From positions 17,985,036-18,049,035 of the forward strand of contig OY727093.1 in assembly GCA_963402885.1 (NCBI GenBank): a stretch of DNA of 64,000 bases, written 5' to 3'. Shown piece after piece: positions 58,765 to 64,000 of this stretch. The translations under genes were made by a program, and so were the position numbers. The notes under the pieces were generated by a model. The model searched no databases, had not been told where the DNA came from, and saw only the letters and a list, made by a program, of their open reading frames with translations. This DNA is from Antedon bifida (lineage: Eukaryota > Echinodermata > Crinoidea > Comatulida > Antedonidae). Each line of letters opens with the position of its first letter. Position 1 is the first letter of the stretch.

Positions 58765-58940
58765 AGCCAGGACTGTTTAAAGATTTGTCCTAACATTGAT
58801 CAAGGGCGTCTCTTGTTTGGTTCCCGTCTTCACCAGAGGAAATGCAATGACCAATACGTCTGAGGCAGATACTAGATGCAGGGGCTGCCATAAGAGTCAG
58901 CAGTGCTGATTTCAAATGCCTAACGAGACCCCAGATCCAT

Positions 58941-59050
58941 ATGCAGCACCCAATATTCCCAGATGGTCTCCCATCGAAACTCTAACCAGGCCCAACGTTG
59001 CTTAACTTCGGTGATCTGACGAGAGCCGGTATTTCAACGTGGTAACCCTC
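58941..59050 (-). ncRNA. 5S rRNA-derived sequence (longer copy)
   Basis: On the minus strand, animal 5S features appear in order: ATACCGGCTCTCGTCAGATC, ACCGAAGTTAAGCAACGTTG (box A region), GGGCCTGGTTAGA, TCGATGGGAGACCATCTGGG (box C) and AATATTGGGTGCTG. The first ~10 and last ~8 nt of the mature 5S do not match, so the terminal helix cannot form. It is a derivative or pseudogene rather than a working rRNA gene, but the internal Pol III control region is kept. Confidence 0.75.
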
Positions 59051-59172
59051 CACTGTGACGATTTATATCGTTTCTAATGGTATATAACCATTATTAGAAA
59101 TATCAGAAGAACGAATTGAATCACCAAGCCAAGTTACAGTTAAAGCTAGGGTTAGAGTTAGCGAAGAACTTT

Positions 59173-60033
59173 ATTTCATCAAGTTACTAATACTTAAAGT
59201 TGTTACAAAACATTTATTGCACACCATGTAGAAAACATAGGATGTGAATAATATATCAAGGTAAATAGGAGTTCACTTTGCACACAAACAAAATACGAGA
59301 GATGCAATGATAGTTGAAATCAATAACCATCGTTGTCTGTATGTATATTAATAACATTATTATTAGTTTAAAACAATCAATACATTAAAAACAGACATGA
59401 ATACTACAGGGATACAAAAAAGCAACATATAAGAACATTACTTTATACAGGCTCCAATAATTATTTACAAATATGCAAAAAAAAAATTAAAAATGCTGAC
59501 TTTACTATGCTTAATTGATTCAATTTAGATTATTCAGCGAGTAAGGAATAAAGGATCTTTTATATCTCTCGGTTCTACATCTGATAAATCTATGCGCATT
59601 TTATGATAATTACTATATAACGGGTGTTTTGCGTCTTTCTGAATATTAGTGGTTTTAGATTTAATACATTTATGACATATTTCCTTCAGCGAATAAATCA
59701 TTTCTGTGATTAGTCCACATTTTTTCACGATGCGTTGGATAGAAGTTTTATCTTCTCTACATAAATTTAATATTGACGTGTCCACTCCAAATTTACTAGG
59801 TTTCCTAAGAAAGAACAGTCACATATTTCCTTTCCGTATAGTATTTATACATTGTTTAGCCTAATTTAATTAATTGTCAATGGTACTAATATTTGTAATT
59901 ATTCACGATTTCAATAACCGAGCCATTTATATTGAGTGGTTCAATAGGTAGACAATTCTTCCTGCAATCAAATATCAGCTCTCTAGTTTCCTTTTCATTC
60001 AAAATTAGGCTATTGTCTTTACACCATTCAGAT
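59173..60033 (-). pseudogene. LINE RT thumb/tail fragment between 5S arms
   Basis: On the minus strand about 60025-59890 reads WCKDNSLILNEKETRELIFD and IEIVNNYKY, and 59785-59534 reads SILNLCREDKTSIQRIVKK then KDAKHPLYSNYHKMR. These match the order in the Rex1-like copy at 12.2-12.8 kb (ESWCKKYFLILNADKTKELI, HPLNDKY). The catalytic core is absent. Confidence 0.6.
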
Positions 60034-60157
60034 GAAGTTCTTCGCTAACTCTACTCTAATCCTAGCTTTAACTGTAACTTGGCTTGATGATTAAATTCGT
60101 TCTTCTGATATTCGTAATAATGGTTATTAAGAACCATTAGAAACGATATAATCGTCA

Positions 60158-60251
60158 CGGTGGAGGGTTACCACGTTGGTTACCACGTTAAGCAACGTTG
60201 GGCCCGGTTAGAGCTTCGATGGGAGACCATCTGGGAATATTGGGTGCTGCA
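60158..60251 (+). ncRNA. 5S rRNA-derived sequence (deleted copy)
   Basis: Same module as 58941-59050 but missing about 30-40 nt after 'ggttaccacgtt', with that word duplicated at the junction. It retains TTAAGCAACGTTGGGCCCGG and TCGATGGGAGACCATCTGGG. Nonfunctional as rRNA. Confidence 0.7.
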
Positions 60252-60419
60252 TTTGGAGCTGGGTCCCGCTAGTCATTTGAAATCAACACTACTGACTCAG
60301 CCCCTTGATATATATAAAATAGTTATCGGTGACAAGGAAGAGTTTGGTTGGTCAGGAAACGACACAGTTGCTTGCATGTTTAAGTAAGTTTCCCAATACT
60401 GACTACACAACATACGAAT

Positions 60420-60755
60420 ATGCGGTCGACTGATAACGCCATCCAAACAGCAGGGTTAATAGCAATGCAGGTTACATATGGAAGCGAAAATACACTTCTT
60501 GAAAAGGCTCGTTATGAAAAGTTTCAAAAACAATTGCAGCACTGAAGGATAACATTGACCCAGACCGTCTACCACCAACAGAAAACACGGCACTCTTTTC
60601 GTGTTCATCTACAAGTTGTGGTCTGGAAACATCTGAACACAACCATTCTTGCGAGCCTGTTGGAAGAGGATGGGATCTGGATAGTAACGGAAATCTAAGG
60701 CCGAAAATGAGTACATGTACTACCGTATCGCACCAGATCCTCTTCTAAAGGGAAC
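60420..60755 (+). pseudogene. Fragment of uncharacterised mobile-element-associated protein
   Basis: Frames joined by eye read TAGLIAMQVTYGSENTLLEK, DPDRLPPTENTA, HSFRVHLQVVVW, GWDLDSNGNLRPKMS and APDPLLK. The order LPPT, aromatic-rich helix, GW(D/K)L...L.P.MT, APD.LL recurs in uncharacterised proteins repeated many times in cnidarian, mollusc and deuterostome genomes, usually before a Cys-rich end. Here it is broken by at least three frameshifts and a stop. Assignment is from memory of the pattern and is tentative. Confidence 0.35.
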
Positions 60756-60935
60756 AAATAGCCTCCAAACCTTCTACTTCTAGGTCAGTCCTTCTGGTGA
60801 AAGCCCGGTTGTTGCGGATATACACAAAAACACCTCTGCCCCGTCTCAAAATGCTATATCCATCTATTTTTATCTTGTGGTCTACTGCTAGAATCTCAGT
60901 CTCCCAGTACTGTATAATCATTTGGTATAACACAA
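60740..60935 (-). pseudogene. LINE endonuclease fragment
   Basis: A 62-codon minus-strand frame reads ETEILAVDHKIKIDGYSILR then RGRGVFVYIRNN and LEVEGLEAI, the segment after the catalytic Glu of APE-type endonucleases (SETWL...I.GY...R.DR..GGGV.IY). Isolated remnant. Confidence 0.6.
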
Positions 60936-60955
60936 GTAGGTAAATTTAGTTGATT

Positions 60956-61377
60956 ATATACGAATCACCGTGTCTATTTATCTGTTCCTGTAAACGACAT
61001 ATTACTAGGCCTATATATTATTTATGAAACATGAATATTTCAATACTGAGTAGATAAAAGAATATAATATTTAAAAATTGTTCCGCTCTGCACTCATTCC
61101 CTTCCCTCATCCATCAACCCTAATGTTATATAGCAAAACACAAATTGGGTTTGTCTCATCATCATAAGTTTTTCTTTTTGAAGTATTCCCAGGATGCTAA
61201 TACAAATCACCGTATCTATTTATGCGTTCCTGTAAACAAAATATTATAGTCCTGTGCCGTACGTACATTTGGAATCGCCAGTTTGTTGAACTGAAACGCT
61301 GAAATTACTATGTGTTTTCGAGAACCATCTGTGGGCACGACCTAGATGATCACGCGAGCGAAGCGAGCGTACCATCT
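60956..61377. other. Noncoding spacer
   Basis: Two diverged copies of 'cgaatcaccgtgtctattta' / 'caaatcaccgtatctattta' (60960, 61205). Otherwise nothing recognised. Confidence 0.35.
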
Positions 61378-62100
61378 ACCCAGCAAACAATTTTACGTTT
61401 TGGTAACGTTATAATTACGTTATTTTTTGGTTATAAAAACGTTTTCTAATAACGTTGCACGAACGCAAAAATGTCGACCTTTTTATACGACTTTTTAACG
61501 TTCAAAATAACGTTCAAAATAACGTGTTTATAACGTTTTTTGAACGTCCTCAATAATGTTCAGAAATAACGTGTTAAATACGTATTTATAACTTCTACAA
61601 TAACGTTGCACGAACGAGAAAATGTCGACCTTTTTATACGACTTTATAACGTCCAAAATAACATTCAAAATAACGTGTTTATAACGTCTTTTGAACGTCC
61701 TAAATAATGTTCATAAATAACGTATTCAAAACGTATTTACAACTTTTGCAATAACGTTGATAAAAAACGTGTCCGAGACGTTTTTTTAACGTTTTATGTA
61801 ATGTTTGTAAATGACGTATTCGCAACATGTTTTTAACGTCCAAAATAACATTCAAACATAACGTATGCAACGCGTTTTTATAACGTCCTAAAAAATGTTC
61901 ACAAATAACGTGTTAGGAACGTGCCTTCTACGTTAACAGCAACGTTTGTAAATGACGTATTTGCTACGTGTTTTTAACGTTCTCAATGATGTTTTTAAAT
62001 AACGTATGTAAAGCGTAATTATGACTTTCGCACATACGAATTAGTAACGTTCATTATAACGTACCAGATACATTTTCAAATCGTAGTTTGATAATGTTAC
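61378..62100. repeat. AACGTT-rich degenerate tandem repeat, copy 2
   Basis: Starts near CCCAGCAAA. An internal unit of about 175 bp is repeated (61465-61555 and 61620-61710: 'aaaatgtcgacctttttata' followed by 'cgac'), then degenerate phrases of 'aataacgt' and 'tttttaacgt'. Same style as 7935-8480. Confidence 0.65.
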
Positions 62101-62505
62101 ATCATAAACTTTTTACCACTGACGAATTTATAACGTCCATATTTGACGTCTTGAAAGGTTAATACTTAGTTATATACAATGATTTGGGTAACGTTACCAC
62201 ATATTATATGTGTTCTGCAGATATACGCGTTACATAGCTCATTATTCGTTAAAACATGTAGTTAGTATAAGACATATAAAAACAAGCAATTTAAAATGAA
62301 ATATTGTTTTTGATTTATTCTATTATCTGATTAAAAAAAGACATACACTATTGCAATTAGCTTAAGAGGAAGGAACTTGATTATTATTAGAGAGCTTTCG
62401 CTATTTTGATCAGGAACGAGAACCAGCAGTAATTACCCATTCTTGATAATACGGAGATCGATAATGAGAAACATTGTTCTTTTAAACGAGAATGAGCAAA
62501 TTTGC
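62101..62505. other. Noncoding spacer, possibly 3' UTR of the edge gene
   Basis: Immediately downstream of the predicted stop at 62506 on the minus strand. No clear AATAAA chosen. Confidence 0.3.
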
Positions 62506-63222
62506 CTATAAGTCGTCCTCATCTCTGCTGTCTGGCACATCCCGTTCCTGAAAAGAGAAAAAAAATGTAAAACTAGGTAAATAAAATGATCTCTTAGCAG
62601 TAAATCTTAAATAAATTGTTTTAAGTGTTATTAGTTTAGGCCTACAAAATTAAATTATTGTCATTCTAATCGGATTTTTTTTCTAAATGATTTTGGTTAT
62701 TGACTATTTGGTGTTTTTTATGTGGTTGCCCATTCCCTATTAAATTTACATTACAGTATGCAGTTGTTATGTTTATTTCGTATTGGATAGTGTTGTTGGG
62801 TCTAAATACTAAGCCCTATCAGTACCAGACGTTAGTTGTAATTTACTTTATTCCAACATTTGTATCCCGTAACTTTACATTAATTATTCGTTTGAGTGCG
62901 ATTGTACGAATGTGTTGTATTGCTTTATTTACCACTTGGTGAAACTGTACAACAATGATTAGTATCTTTTAGTTTGTAAACTATTTAGTCTTAAACTGAT
63001 GCGGACTATAGTAAACTTCATCATTACAATATGAGTGATACGTAAAAGCATGGATGATTAAGTTATTTCGCCATGGTAAAAAATAAATGATAAATCAAAT
63101 TTAATTTATTCTTACCTTGTATCTTGAGCCACCTAGTCTGTTGGGAGCGTGCTTCAGTGTTTCAGCAATATCTATCTCCACAACACATTGCTTCGTTTGT
63201 GGGTGAGCTCGCATACACGATT
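62506..63222 (-). CDS. Two 3' exons of an unrecognised host gene
   Basis: Exon 63222-63116 (107 nt) follows an acceptor 'tgttcatctttag' and ends at donor GTAAGA. It reads SCMRAHPQTKQCVVEIDIAE then TLKHAPNRLGGSRYK. The last exon, 62547-62506, follows a long T/C tract ending 'ctcttttcag' and reads ERDVPDSRDEDDL then stop. The junction is codon-exact and the other frames of the first exon have stops, so this is unlikely to be chance. The product's C-terminus is charged and acidic. No domain recognised; no mobile-element similarity seen. Upstream exons should lie further right, perhaps past the window edge. Confidence 0.45.
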
Positions 63223-64000
63223 CTAAAGATGAACAATTTGAATGGGAGTTTTTAGTCACAATGTACACATTTAAAACTTCAAAATCCTGTATTAGCAGTA
63301 AACATTAATGCCATTATGTTTTTTTTTTGTTTTTAGTAAATAAACGACTTAGGCCTATAATTTAGAAAGTTCAGTACTTTACATTATGCGCGCTCCAAAC
63401 ACATAAGTACTAATGTGCATGAGCACATTTGGTTTTAAGCCTCTAGTAACATTTAGTACAACCATAAAAACTGCTATGAAATTTCAACAAGACTAGTAAT
63501 CAACATGTAGCCAATGACTAAGCCTATTAGGCTAATACTAGACTTACTTATTATTACACTGCACAGCTGCGTCTTGCAAAATGCAGCTTTGCCTTTTCGG
63601 CCCTATAACTGTAAGTGACAGCACCTTGTTGGTGGCCAGCTTGTGTCCCGTCAAGGCGCTTAAATAATTTACCTTTTTGGAGTATAAATAATAAATAATG
63701 ATTATTAATATGTATATAACACACATTGTAAAGGAATACTAAAGAACATAGTACAAAAAAGTCTCAAGTACATCACATAATAATAGATGAATTATGTAAC
63801 ACGAAATATTAAGCCTAATTAGATTTGGTTTTGTAAAAAGGTAGTACAGTATAAATGTAACATCGCAACATTTTATTATTATACACAATTATAATACGTA
63901 CAGTACAATAATATTAATACATTTATTTGTATTAAATGAAACTAAATTCAACTTGATAATGTATTCCAAACAATAAATAAACCATGTTATGTTAAATAAA
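63223..64000. other. Right edge; possible further exon near 63549-63726
   Basis: A minus-strand frame here reads ALTGHKLATNKVLSLTVIGP then KRQSCILQDAAVQ before a GTAAGT donor at 63547-63542. It looks coding-like, but its phase does not fit the exon starting at 63222, so another exon would be needed between them. Confidence 0.25.

Larger units (their letters stand above)
58881..60304. mobile_element. Inverted-repeat unit with 5S rRNA-derived arms
   Basis: Arms 58881-59172 and 60034-60304 are inverted copies (roughly 85% by eye). From inside out each contains 'gaagttcttcgctaactct' and 'agctttaactgtaacttggc', then 'gtggagggttaccacg', a 5S rRNA-like module, and a tail through 'tttgaaatcarcactrctga' to AGCCCC. 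The centre (59173-60033) holds a decayed LINE RT fragment. It may be a transposed palindrome or two 5S-containing repeats placed head to head. Confidence 0.7.

Noticed and set aside
63544..63726. 60-codon ORF taken as the exon directly before 63222
   Set aside because: The donor leaves two bases of a codon while the next exon needs one; kept only as a possible non-adjacent exon.

Overview
This 64 kb window is AT-rich animal nuclear DNA with almost no bacterial-style coding. I read it as an invertebrate deuterostome, most likely an echinoderm. The support is frequent 'taggcctac'-type words, an NXPE-type gene with introns, several non-LTR retrotransposon (LINE) lineages of the kind common in echinoderms and amphioxus, and many palindromic transposons whose inverted arms are built from short tandem phrases, as in the sea urchin TU (foldback) elements. 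The species itself is inference.

Host genes are few. (1) An NXPE/PC-esterase-like gene lies on the minus strand (16762-19310). Three exons can be joined with matching splice phase, including a 59-nt exon; the 5' exon(s) are not seen. (2) Two phase-matched exons of an unrecognised minus-strand gene lie near the right edge (62506-63222). (3) A perfect tandem triplication of a 364-bp unit (9827-10918) has one identical tRNA gene per unit. The anticodon is ATC (reads the Asp codon GAU), but the body looks like tRNA-Glu.

Most of the rest is mobile DNA. 1-5.1 kb: a TTAA-flanked element inside a repeated segment, then a large foldback element enclosing a LINE tail. 11.4-16.4 kb: two decayed LINEs, one Rex1-like and one CR1-like. 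20.2-24.3 kb: two elements with terminal inverted repeats. 24.6-28.9 kb: a nearly complete CR1/L2-type LINE (minus) with an intact ORF1 and frameshifted ORF2. 29.0-31.3 kb: pieces of a Tx1-like LINE in opposite orientations. 32.3-34.0 kb: a 1.65 kb foldback element with five nuclear-receptor-type direct repeats, flanked by GTA and matched by an uninterrupted paralogous site at 5.7 kb. 37.2-41.7 kb: a 4.5 kb element with near-identical phrase-repeat arms. 43.1-50.6 kb: a 7.5 kb element flanked by the 6-bp repeat CAAAGG, with a nested 1.1 kb foldback and a plausible TATA promoter and intron. 53.7-58.8 kb: a nearly complete Tx1-clade LINE (minus). 58.9-60.3 kb: an inverted-repeat unit whose arms carry 5S rRNA-derived sequence.

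The main patterns are repeated independent cases of phrase-repeat inverted arms, Pol III genes or their derivatives (tRNA, 5S) caught up in duplication or mobile DNA, and a Tx1-clade LINE lying directly beside 5S-derived sequence. All calls come from reading the sequence by eye. Family names are by motif resemblance, not by search.
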